Assembly (NCBI GenBank): GCA_050184585.1
Contig: JBFXAF010000021.1
Span: 1-15,341, forward strand
DNA from: JBFXAF01 sp050184585
Lineage (GTDB): Bacteria > Pseudomonadota > Alphaproteobacteria > Rhizobiales > Rhizobiaceae
Direction: 5' to 3'
DNA: 15,341 nt
The position numbers and the translations under genes were made by a program. The notes beneath the pieces were generated by a model. It saw only the letters and a program-made list of their open reading frames with translations. It was not told the DNA's origin and searched no databases. Below are positions 6,201-13,355 of the stretch, piece after piece; the first letter of the stretch is position 1, and every line of letters starts with the position of its first letter.

Positions 6201-7391
6201 ATGCCGCTTAGCGAGACCACGTGTAGAAAATCTGCCGGAATTGAAGGCCGCGTAAGGAAGCTGTCGGATGGCGGCGGCCTTCAGTTGTGGTTGATGCCAA
6301 CCGGATCGAGGCTTTGGCGTTTCGCCTACCGCTTCGATCGAAAGCAGAAATTGCTCTCGATCGGCCCATACCCGCTCATCAGCTTGGCAGCAGCGCGAGA
6401 GGCTCGTGATGCAGCCAAGAGGCAGCTGCTGGCCGGCATTGACCCCTCAGAGATGAAGCGCCAGTCCCGCGCCGAGAAGGATACCTTTGATCGACTGTCT
6501 GCCGACTACGTTCAAAAGCTCAAGCGAGAGGGCAGAGCCGATGCTACCATCGCCAAAGTCGAGTGGCTGTTTTCACTTGCCAGTCCCAAACTCGGCCAAA
6601 AGCCTGTGCGTGAAATCGTAGCGCGCGACGTTCTAGAATTGCTGCAAACAATTGAGGCAAAGAGCCATTTCGAAACCGCGCAGCGGGTGCGCTCAACCAT
6701 AGGTTCAGCGTTTCGGTTCGCTATTGCTAGTGAACGCGCCGATCGAGATCCAACATACGCTTTGCGTGGTGCTTTAGCACGGGTCAAAGTCACCCATCGT
6801 GCTGCCATCACTGACATTGACGGTTTCGGAAAACTGCTTCGGGCCATTGAAGGCTACAAGGGGCAGCCGACGACCAAGCTTGCCCTTCAACTCATGTCGA
6901 TGATGTTCCCTCGTCCAGGCGAACTTCGACTTGCCCTATGGCACGAATTCAATGTTGAGAAGGCCGTATGGGAAGTGCCAGCGGACCGCGCGAAGATGCG
7001 TCGCCCCCACCGTGTGCCGCTATCTACCCAGGCCCTGAGCTTGCTGGAAGATCTTCGCGCGCATTCGCGCGGGACAGGCGACCTTTTGTTCCCTTCCGGG
7101 ACAGATGCCGCCAAACCGATGTCCGAGAACACCATGAATTCTGCTCTGCGTCGCCTCGGCTACGGGCCAGATTTGGCGACGGCGCATGGGTTCCGTGCGA
7201 CTGCGTCAACCATCCTCAACGAATCGAAACAATGGAGTAGCGATGCGATCGAACGGCAGCTTGCGCACGTTGAAGAAGACGACGTGCGTCGAGCGTATGC
7301 ACGTGGAGAGTATTGGGAAGAGCGGGTAAGAATGATGCAGTGGTGGGGTGATCTGGTTGAACACTTGAGGTGCGGTCGACTTGACCTCTGA
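6201..7391 (+). CDS. P4-type tyrosine integrase of the island
   Basis: This site-specific recombinase inserts and excises the island at tRNA-Phe. It has 396 residues, the normal length. The N-terminal arm-DNA-binding domain (DUF4102-like, about 12-90) shows LSDGGGLQLWLMPTGSRLWRFAYRF and LSIGPYPLISLAAAREARDAA. A core-binding helical domain follows (about 95-200), then the catalytic domain. The catalytic set is complete: Arg238 in FPRPGELR, His329 and Arg332 in HGFRATAST, His356 in QLAHVEEDD, and nucleophile Tyr371 in GEYWEER, ending with the family's MMQWW. The ATG at 6201 is the first possible start, because an in-frame stop lies at 6192-6194. Its codon use is less GC-rich than the chromosomal genes to the left, consistent with acquired DNA. 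An intact gene suggests the island may still be mobile. Confidence 0.96.
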   Translation: MPLSETTCRKSAGIEGRVRKLSDGGGLQLWLMPTGSRLWRFAYRFDRKQKLLSIGPYPLISLAAAREARDAAKRQLLAGIDPSEMKRQSRAEKDTFDRLSADYVQKLKREGRADATIAKVEWLFSLASPKLGQKPVREIVARDVLELLQTIEAKSHFETAQRVRSTIGSAFRFAIASERADRDPTYALRGALARVKVTHRAAITDIDGFGKLLRAIEGYKGQPTTKLALQLMSMMFPRPGELRLALWHEFNVEKAVWEVPADRAKMRRPHRVPLSTQALSLLEDLRAHSRGTGDLLFPSGTDAAKPMSENTMNSALRRLGYGPDLATAHGFRATASTILNESKQWSSDAIERQLAHVEEDDVRRAYARGEYWEERVRMMQWWGDLVEHLRCGRLDL

Positions 7392-7490
7392 CGTACCACG
7401 GGCGGCGCCGATCTCTTGAAGAACTGTCGCCACGACTTCGGCAGCAATGGGGCCGGTTGCTGCCGGTTTGATTCCGGGGATCAACACGCG

Positions 7491-7506
7491 GTAAGCTAAC
7501 GTTTAC
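7491..7506. promoter_or_regulatory. Palindrome ahead of the HEPN gene, possible operator
   Basis: GTAAGC and GTTTAC around TAAC form an inverted repeat with five Watson-Crick pairs and one G-T wobble. It lies 12 bases upstream of the chosen ATG at 7519, where a repressor or start-site factor could act. A short palindrome can occur by chance, so this is weak. Confidence 0.25.
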
Positions 7507-7518
7507 GGTCTGTATTTG

Positions 7519-8208
7519 ATGCAGTTAGTGTCTTGGGGGTATATGCCGCTTACACGATCCGTCGTTGATGCCCTCGTCACAAGGTTTCGACGTGATCTCG
7601 TGCGGGCTGAAGTGCTCTACGACCGAATCGTCGTCAATGGAGCACGAAGAAACGGCAACAACCTCTACTCCCCTCTGCTTCAGCCCGATCGGCGCGACGC
7701 GGCTCAGTTCATCTTCTTTGAGGTTGCGGCGCAGTTCGAGAGCTTTTGCTGTGACGCCTTCCTGATCGAAGTTCGGCATGTATTCGAGGTCCAACCGCAG
7801 CGAGCACGCTACATCATGGGTAGCGTGGACAAGGCGCTCGGCGGCGTGATGGGCTGGGGTGCCCCGAAGCAACTTCAGTCCAGGGCTCGAAATCTGTACG
7901 GGCAGAATGGCTTCTTCGCCAGGCTCGAAACCCGACTGGGAAACGCCACATATCTACGTCTTGTGAATGCGCACAAGATTCGGAATCGGATCGCGCACTC
8001 GGGCGGCAACGCTTCTCGTGATTTCAACGCAATCCTTGGACAGCTTCAGGTACCTGCTGCCAGCAGGAGTGGACTGAGTGTGGGCAGACTCCTTATTGAC
8101 TATCCCTCCAATGCTCTGCCCTCTGACCGATGGTTTTTCAGGCTCCTCGAAGCCTACAGTGAACTGCTAGACGATTTCGAGCGGTACTTTCGAGCCGAGA
8201 TTCCATGA
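7519..8208 (+). CDS. HEPN-like domain protein (putative defence ribonuclease)
   Basis: This 229-residue protein is mostly helical, with no signal peptide or membrane segment. Near residues 150-163 it has VNAHKIRNRIAHSGG. The RNRIAH core (Arg155 to His160) matches the Rx4-6H signature of HEPN domains, many of which are metal-independent RNases used in phage defence and toxin systems. The earlier helix AAQFIFFEVAAQFESFCCDAFLIEV (61-85) fits the RiboL-PSP-HEPN group. I start at the ATG at 7519. A second ATG at 7543, after a GGGGG run that is rather too close, would give 221 residues. No partner antitoxin or nucleotidyltransferase gene adjoins it. It lies alone between the integrase and the AbiEi gene, so it may act singly or serve the island's other systems. 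RNase activity is inferred from the motif alone. Confidence 0.6.
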   Translation: MQLVSWGYMPLTRSVVDALVTRFRRDLVRAEVLYDRIVVNGARRNGNNLYSPLLQPDRRDAAQFIFFEVAAQFESFCCDAFLIEVRHVFEVQPQRARYIMGSVDKALGGVMGWGAPKQLQSRARNLYGQNGFFARLETRLGNATYLRLVNAHKIRNRIAHSGGNASRDFNAILGQLQVPAASRSGLSVGRLLIDYPSNALPSDRWFFRLLEAYSELLDDFERYFRAEIP

Positions 8209-8578
8209 GCGCGCATCGACCGATGTGCTGCACGGTCGAGCCTGCCGACGAAACGCGCTAAGATGAGGTCTCTGGTCGCCGAAGCTCATTTCCGCGTCGA
8301 TGATGCCTGGTTTGGACGCTGGCAAAATGAAATCAGTGGCTGAGATCGTCCGGTTCTGACCGCTATGGGGGCGGCGACTGGCAGCCTTTGGGGTGCGCTA
8401 TGCGGAACACGGACATTAGGTCAGCTAGCCGTTAGCGCACGATTCATTTCAGTCGTTTTCACTCCCCTCCGACATGGCCAGCCGCAGTTTGACAGGCCTT
8501 TTCGCGGGTAGCGCTGACGAGCGAACTGGTCATCGTGCCGGCTGGCCATATCGTGTTGGCAATGTTACAAATCCTCGG
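8209..8578. other. Intergenic stretch without a supported gene
   Basis: These 370 bases between the HEPN and AbiEi genes hold only short frames broken by stops. Part of it (about 8330-8425, with CCGGTTCTGACCGCTATGGG and a following GCGGCGACTGGCAGCC) resembles degenerate intergenic filler that I have seen around transposon-rich proteobacterial DNA, but I cannot name it. A promoter for the AbiEi operon should lie in its right part. TTGGCAATGTTACAAAT (8557-8573), directly before the ATG at 8579, is an AT-rich candidate -10/operator region. Confidence 0.5.
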
Positions 8579-9211
8579 ATGAAGGCCGAGCGAGTCCGAG
8601 GTAATGAAACACAGGCGGACTGTGCGGAGCGCGAGCTTCGTCTGAATGGCATGATGCGGGCCTCAGAGCTGCTTGCGCGCGGTGTCACCGCCTCGACGCT
8701 GAGGAGGCTGTCGACTTCTGGCCGCGTGACGCGTCTCGGCCGCGGTCTTTATCAGCTCGCCGATGCGCCCCACGAAGAACAGCATATGGTAGCCGAGGCG
8801 GCCAAACGCGTTCCCAAAGCAATCGTATGCCTGATTTCAGCGCTCGCCTTTCACAAACTGACCGACCTGCATCCTCGCCAAGTCTGGCTCGCGATCGGAC
8901 AGAAGGATTGGGCTCCCAAGCTGGACGCTCCGCCGGTTAGGGTGATCCGGCTGACCGACACGATGCTCGTCACGGATGTGCAATACGCGATAGTCGAAGG
9001 TGTGGAGGTCAAACTCTTCAGTCCCACCCGGACGGTCGTAGACCTGTTCCGATATGAGCGCCTCGTCGGTTTGAACGTGGCGATCGAGGGTCTGAAAGAG
9101 ATTCTGCGCACGCGGCGTTCGACGCCCGCCGCGATCGCCGACCGGGCGACGGCGCTTGGCGCCTGGACGAAGATGCGACCCTATCTCGAAGCACTGACGG
9201 CCTATGCGTAA
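8579..9211 (+). CDS. AbiEi-type antitoxin / transcriptional repressor (type IV TA)
   Basis: AbiEi antitoxins repress their own operon and oppose the AbiEii nucleotidyltransferase toxin without direct binding. This 210-residue protein has the N-terminal winged helix-turn-helix (about 18-64: AERELRLNG, RASELLARGVTASTLRRLSTSGRVTRLGRGLYQL). The family's later landmarks are the LISALAFHKLTD block and the C-terminal SPTRTVVDLFRYERLVGLNVAIEGLKE followed by MRPYLEAL. I prefer the ATG at 8579 because it gives the usual family length. An ATG at 8474 would add 35 residues that resemble nothing. Neither start has a clear Shine-Dalgarno. The stop overlaps the start of the next gene by 8 bases (9204-9211). 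The antitoxin looks intact whereas its toxin partner does not. Confidence 0.9.
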   Translation: MKAERVRGNETQADCAERELRLNGMMRASELLARGVTASTLRRLSTSGRVTRLGRGLYQLADAPHEEQHMVAEAAKRVPKAIVCLISALAFHKLTDLHPRQVWLAIGQKDWAPKLDAPPVRVIRLTDTMLVTDVQYAIVEGVEVKLFSPTRTVVDLFRYERLVGLNVAIEGLKEILRTRRSTPAAIADRATALGAWTKMRPYLEALTAYA

Positions 9212-9488
9212 GCCACTCGTCAACGTCGCCACAGATATCCGCGCGCGCTTCCTCGCCTACGCGCGCGCTAATAGTCTGGCCTTGGATCTCGTTCTCGCGC
9301 GCTTCGCATTCGAGCGCCTCTTCGCTCGTCCTTCTCGATCGGCCTACGCCGAGCGCTTCGTGCTCAGAGGCCGCGTACTGGTGATCGTTTGGTTCGACGA
9401 GGCGCGTCGCGGCACGAGCGACCTCGGCGTCTATCTCGGTGGCCCCGATCGCGACGCGGGCCGGATTCCATTGACGGTGGCGGCGTGA
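9204..9488 (+). pseudogene. Truncated AbiEii-type nucleotidyltransferase toxin (94 aa stub)
   Basis: The frame gives NVATDIRARFLAYARANSLA, then LVLARFAFERLFARPSRSAYAERFVLRGRVLVIVWFDEARRGTSDLGVYLGG. This is the N-terminal third of the AbiEii/AbiGii family, whose usual form is 'RYALERLLYRLSxSPYRERFVLKGAMLFxxWxxxPxRxTxDLDLLGFG' and about 280-300 residues long. Here the protein stops at 94 residues. The two catalytic signatures are damaged as well: the GA/GS of 'KGA' is GR, and the metal-binding DLD is DLG. It is therefore almost certainly non-functional as a nucleotidyltransferase. It overlaps the antitoxin by 8 bases at its start and the methyltransferase by a GTGA at its end, so the reading frame has been kept open at both junctions. 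It may now serve only as a translational bridge. Confidence 0.8.
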
Positions 9489-12400
9489 CGGGCACGGTCG
9501 TCACCGATCTCTCGGCAGAACTCAGACGCTACGGCGCCGACGAGGGAGCCCTACAATTACTCGACGTTGATGGGCCGCATCTCTTGCCCTACGCGACGCT
9601 AGTTGCGGCAAGGGATAGCGGCGACGACGATCTCAATTCCGTCAGTGGCGTGTACGAGTGGCAAGGTGCTCCCCTCATTTTCTTGGTCAACGCGGACCGA
9701 ATGGGTGGTGACGAAGCGCGGCTCAAGCGTATTCGCAGGCTACTCGCCATGCGCGGCGATGCGCCTTATCTTGGAGTGGTCGAGCCCGGCCGCCTGCTCG
9801 TCTATCACGTCGCGCTCGACGACCGTCCGCCAGCGGACGCTCGCGTCGATGTAGGAGTGGCCTTCGGTCAGGAGGCCGCGACCCTGGCTCGCCTCGCCAA
9901 CGCCCGGCCAGGCTTGCCCACTAATCAGCGGCACTGGATTTCCCAGGTCGTACTGAAACTCCTCAGCGATGCGATCGACACGCTCAAGATTTCTTGTGAA
10001 GTCGAAGATAATGACGCCATTTCGATCGTCGGCCGCGCGCTCTTCACGCGCTTTCTCGCCGATCGCCACTTGTTGGGCTCGCTGGGCGTCGACGCCTACA
10101 ACGCTTCGGCGCTGTTCGACGACGCCAAGAGCGCGGCGAAAACGTCGTCGTGGCTGGATGAGACGTTCAACGGCGATTTCCTGCCCACATCCCCAGGCCT
10201 CTGGCAGCGCCTGCCCGATCAGGCCTACAAGGTATTGGGCGATATCCTTCGGCGCGCGGCGGACGGACAGCTCCAGCTAGGCTGGGCCGAGAAGTGGGAC
10301 CATCTCGACTTCGCGCACATCCCGGTCGGTGTTCTCAGTCAAGCCTATGAGCACTATCTCCACCGGCACGCGCTGGACCGGCAGCGACGCGAGGGCGGCT
10401 ACTACACGCCGCGCCTGATCGCCGACCTTATGGTCCGTGGCGGTTTGAACGCGCTCGTCCGTACCGGCGAAGCACATCTTGCGAAGATGCTTGATCCTGC
10501 GGCCGGGGCTGGTGTCTTCCTGCTCACCGCGTTTCGGCAGCTCGTCGCCGAGCACTGGCGAGCAAATGGTACCCGTCCCGATACTGCCGAACTCAGAAAG
10601 ATCCTCTACGATCAAATTACGGGCTTCGATGTCAACGAGGCCGCCCTGCGCTTCGCCGCCCTCGGGCTCTACCTGATCTCAATCGAACTCGACGCGCATC
10701 CCGAGCCAGTCAAGAAGCTCAGGTTCGAGGATCTCCGAGGTCGCGTACTGTTGAAGATGGGAAGCGCCGACGAGGCTCGGCCGCTCGGCAGCCTTGGTCC
10801 CGCAGTCGGGTCGGAACACGTCGCCCGCTACGATCTAGTAATTGGCAATCCGCCCTGGGCGAGCGGCACGGGGCTCCCAGACTGGAAAGAGGCACAGTCG
10901 ATCGTCCGACGAATTGCAAAGGACCGGCTGCCACCCGACGCACCGCCACCGCCGATCCCCAACGAGGTGCTCGACCTTCCGTTCGTCTGGCGCGCGATGG
11001 AGTGGGCCAAGCCCACGGGCCAGATCGTGTTCGCGCTGCACGCGCGCCTGCTTTTCCAGCAGGGCGACGGGATGCAGGACGCGCGCGCCGCACTATTCGC
11101 CGCGCTCGACGTCACGGGCATCGTCAACGGCGCCGAGCTGCGACAAACCCGCGTCTGGCCCGAGATCGATGCGCCGTTCTGCATTCTTTATGCGCGAAAC
11201 CAGGTGCCAACACAGGGCGCGGGCTTCAGGTTCGTCAGTCCACGGCTCGAGTACGCGCTCAACAATGCCGGCGGCATGCGAGTCGACGCGACGAACTCCG
11301 AGATCGTCACGGCGCGAGAGGTTGGCGAGCGGCCCGACATCCTGAAGCTTCTGTTCAAGGGGACCCGGGCGGACGTTCAAGTTTATGACCGTCTGAAATT
11401 ACACGCGCCGCATCGCCTTGGCAAACACTGGCATCTTGTGGTCGGTGACGACCCGAGCGGCCCGCGCCGCGCGGGGAACGGGTACCAAAGACTGAAGAAA
11501 AGCAGCCGTGTGCGCAAGAACGGCGATGGGCTTCCCGGCGTTTCGGCGCTCTACCTCCATGGTCGACGCGTGTTAACACCCCAGACCGTTAGCGGCGTCC
11601 TAATCGACGCCGACACACTTCCCCTCTTCACCGACGAGCGCATTCATGACCCGCGCGCCGCGAGCCTCTTCGACGGCCCGCTGATCGTCGCGCAGAAAGC
11701 ACCCCCGGCGGCGTTTGGCCGGATCCGGACAGCAGTCGTGCCGGCCGGTGCCGTCTTCAACGCCAGTTTCTACGGTTACAGCGCGCATGGCTACTCCGAT
11801 GGCGCACTATTCACTCGCTATCTGAGCCTGGTGGTCGGAAGCCGGATCTCGCTCTGGCAAGTGCTAATCACGAGCGGCGAGTTCGCTTTCGAGCGCGATA
11901 CAATCGAGAAGTCCACCATCGATAGATTGTGGATGCCGGCGTTTGATGAACTTTGTGAGCAAGATCGTGAGCAAATCTCCGCACTTTTTGACGGTGTAAG
12001 TAACGAGATTGCCGGCGCGTGGGATCGTGTCGATGACTGGCTCGCCGGCCTCTATGGCCTAAGATCACGCGATCTCCAGGTCATCGACGACACGCTCACC
12101 TATAATCTCCCATTCTCGCGCAACCGCCGACTTGCGCAAGAGCCGCCCAGTCAACTCGCGATTAACCAGTTCTGCAAGGTACTCAGTTCCGAACTCATGC
12201 CATGGGGCGAGCGCCTCGGCCAGTCGATAACCGCCAAACCTGCGGACCGCTTGGACGCCAGCCCCTGGCGCGGGGTGCGGGTCATCTCGGCCGCCGCCGA
12301 CCAACGAACGATCGCTCACCAACCCCTTGATTGGCGAAAATTCCTTCCGCTTGCCGATCATTTCGCCGCAACGGAAGTCATATTCGCCGATACCGACCAT

Positions 12401-12520
12401 TCGCTTTGGTTGGGTCGACTCGATCAGACGCGTTATTGGACCGAAACCCAGGCTCGGCTGGTCGCCCAGCGCTTAGTCTGGGAGCACATGGATGTGCTGA
12501 AGGGTGGCGCGCCCGCGTGA
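9485..12520 (+). CDS. N6-adenine DNA methyltransferase of a restriction-like system (1011 aa)
   Basis: This is a class I SAM-dependent DNA methyltransferase. GGYYTPRLIADLMV lies at 304-317, motif I (SAM binding) is LDPAAGAGVFLL at 336-347, a FDVNEAALRFAALGLYL helix follows, and the catalytic motif IV is NPPW at 455-458 in YDLVIGNPPWASG. NPPW marks N6-adenine methylation. Residues 1-150 form an extra alpha/beta domain. The region from about 620 resembles the target-recognition half of Eco57I/type I-like enzymes. The last 100 residues contain LWLGRLDQTRYWTETQARLVAQRLVWEH, which I do not recognise. The start is GTG at 9485, overlapping the toxin stub stop as GTGA and preceded by GGTGGCGG. The longer in-frame ATG at 9389 reads arginine-rich nonsense within the stub. 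No nuclease catalytic signature is obvious in it. The likely job is self-DNA marking and target recognition. Confidence 0.88.
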   Translation: MTGTVVTDLSAELRRYGADEGALQLLDVDGPHLLPYATLVAARDSGDDDLNSVSGVYEWQGAPLIFLVNADRMGGDEARLKRIRRLLAMRGDAPYLGVVEPGRLLVYHVALDDRPPADARVDVGVAFGQEAATLARLANARPGLPTNQRHWISQVVLKLLSDAIDTLKISCEVEDNDAISIVGRALFTRFLADRHLLGSLGVDAYNASALFDDAKSAAKTSSWLDETFNGDFLPTSPGLWQRLPDQAYKVLGDILRRAADGQLQLGWAEKWDHLDFAHIPVGVLSQAYEHYLHRHALDRQRREGGYYTPRLIADLMVRGGLNALVRTGEAHLAKMLDPAAGAGVFLLTAFRQLVAEHWRANGTRPDTAELRKILYDQITGFDVNEAALRFAALGLYLISIELDAHPEPVKKLRFEDLRGRVLLKMGSADEARPLGSLGPAVGSEHVARYDLVIGNPPWASGTGLPDWKEAQSIVRRIAKDRLPPDAPPPPIPNEVLDLPFVWRAMEWAKPTGQIVFALHARLLFQQGDGMQDARAALFAALDVTGIVNGAELRQTRVWPEIDAPFCILYARNQVPTQGAGFRFVSPRLEYALNNAGGMRVDATNSEIVTAREVGERPDILKLLFKGTRADVQVYDRLKLHAPHRLGKHWHLVVGDDPSGPRRAGNGYQRLKKSSRVRKNGDGLPGVSALYLHGRRVLTPQTVSGVLIDADTLPLFTDERIHDPRAASLFDGPLIVAQKAPPAAFGRIRTAVVPAGAVFNASFYGYSAHGYSDGALFTRYLSLVVGSRISLWQVLITSGEFAFERDTIEKSTIDRLWMPAFDELCEQDREQISALFDGVSNEIAGAWDRVDDWLAGLYGLRSRDLQVIDDTLTYNLPFSRNRRLAQEPPSQLAINQFCKVLSSELMPWGERLGQSITAKPADRLDASPWRGVRVISAAADQRTIAHQPLDWRKFLPLADHFAATEVIFADTDHSLWLGRLDQTRYWTETQARLVAQRLVWEHMDVLKGGAPA

Positions 12521-13251
12521 CCTCGCAGCAGCCGACCCCACGACCTGAACAGATCGACGCGCTCACGCGCGGCCTCGTGCTCCCCCTCGCGCCACTCGAC
12601 GACGAACATCTCTTTTTGGTGGCGGACATGCTCGCAACAGCATGGGACGATCTCGGCCGCTCCAGCAACCAGACGCTCGCCTCAGGCTCGGAAGCTGAGA
12701 TCAACGCTCTGCTAGCAGCTCGACTCACCGGCATGCTCAATGAGTATCCGCTCTGGGAGCAGCTAGTGAGATGCATCACGCGCGGAACCGAGACGGTGAG
12801 CTTCGATGGCACACACCTGGAGAAGCGTCCTGATCTTTCAATCCATCTGACAGCGCGGACGCCGGCGTTTCCGCTTCTTGTGGAATGCAAGCTGATCGAT
12901 GCGCCAGCCGGCAAGACCAGCGCGCTCTATTGCAGTCACGGGCTTCGGCGGTTTCTGACAGGTGAGTATGGCTGGGCGATCCGTGAGTCAATGATGCTCG
13001 CCTATGTCCGCGACCAGTCGACTACCGCATCCTGCCTCGCGCCGTTCCTGATCGGCAGCCGCTCTCAAGAGCCCGAGCCGTACCCCATGCGCCATCCGCC
13101 GGTTACCATCGCACGGTCAGCGCTCGACCTCTGCAAGACGTCGCACGACCGCGCTTTCCGTTACGTCGGGCGTGAAGCGCCGGTTGACGATCCTGGACCT
13201 GTCGCGATCTGGCATATCTGGCTTCAGCAGCTGCCTTCGGCACCGCATTAG
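12517..13251 (+). CDS. PD-(D/E)xK family nuclease, probable restriction subunit (244 aa)
   Basis: The protein carries a PD-(D/E)xK core. Asp106 lies in KRPDLSIHLTA, then after 16 residues Glu123-x-Lys125 in FPLLVECKLID, and a preceding helix holds Glu60 in SGSEAEINALLAARL. The following GLRRFLTGEYGWAIRESMMLAYVRD (142-166) fits the helix that completes this fold. I take it as the DNA-cutting partner of the methyltransferase. The start is GTG at 12517, overlapping the methyltransferase TGA as GTGA, with AAGGGTGG upstream. A longer in-frame ATG at 12331 would lie within methyltransferase coding sequence. No helicase or target-recognition domain is attached, so it would need other subunits for specificity. 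I do not know a named family for it. Confidence 0.75.
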   Translation: MTSQQPTPRPEQIDALTRGLVLPLAPLDDEHLFLVADMLATAWDDLGRSSNQTLASGSEAEINALLAARLTGMLNEYPLWEQLVRCITRGTETVSFDGTHLEKRPDLSIHLTARTPAFPLLVECKLIDAPAGKTSALYCSHGLRRFLTGEYGWAIRESMMLAYVRDQSTTASCLAPFLIGSRSQEPEPYPMRHPPVTIARSALDLCKTSHDRAFRYVGREAPVDDPGPVAIWHIWLQQLPSAPH

Positions 13252-13355
13252 TCGGGTAGCGGGTGGGATCGACTCAGCCGACGCCCGACCATGCCCTTTG
13301 TCTGCACCTGAATGTCACACCTATGAAATGGCGGCACGGCGTAATGCGCATGGTC

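Noticed and set aside
9389..9484. Upstream in-frame extension of the methyltransferase to an ATG at 9389
   Set aside because: The extra 32 residues are arginine-rich and are the shifted frame of the AbiEii stub, which itself shows family similarity there. The GTG at 9485 has a ribosome-binding stretch and a GTGA overlap.
9478..9700. Frameshift explanation for the short AbiEii, with the remaining toxin in another frame
   Set aside because: I read the other plus-strand frames after 9478 and saw no continuation of AbiEii sequence. The methyltransferase N-terminus takes over directly.
12331..12516. Longer nuclease start at ATG 12331
   Set aside because: This would lie wholly within methyltransferase coding sequence and adds non-family residues. 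The GTG at 12517 with GTGA overlap and AAGGGTGG upstream is better supported.
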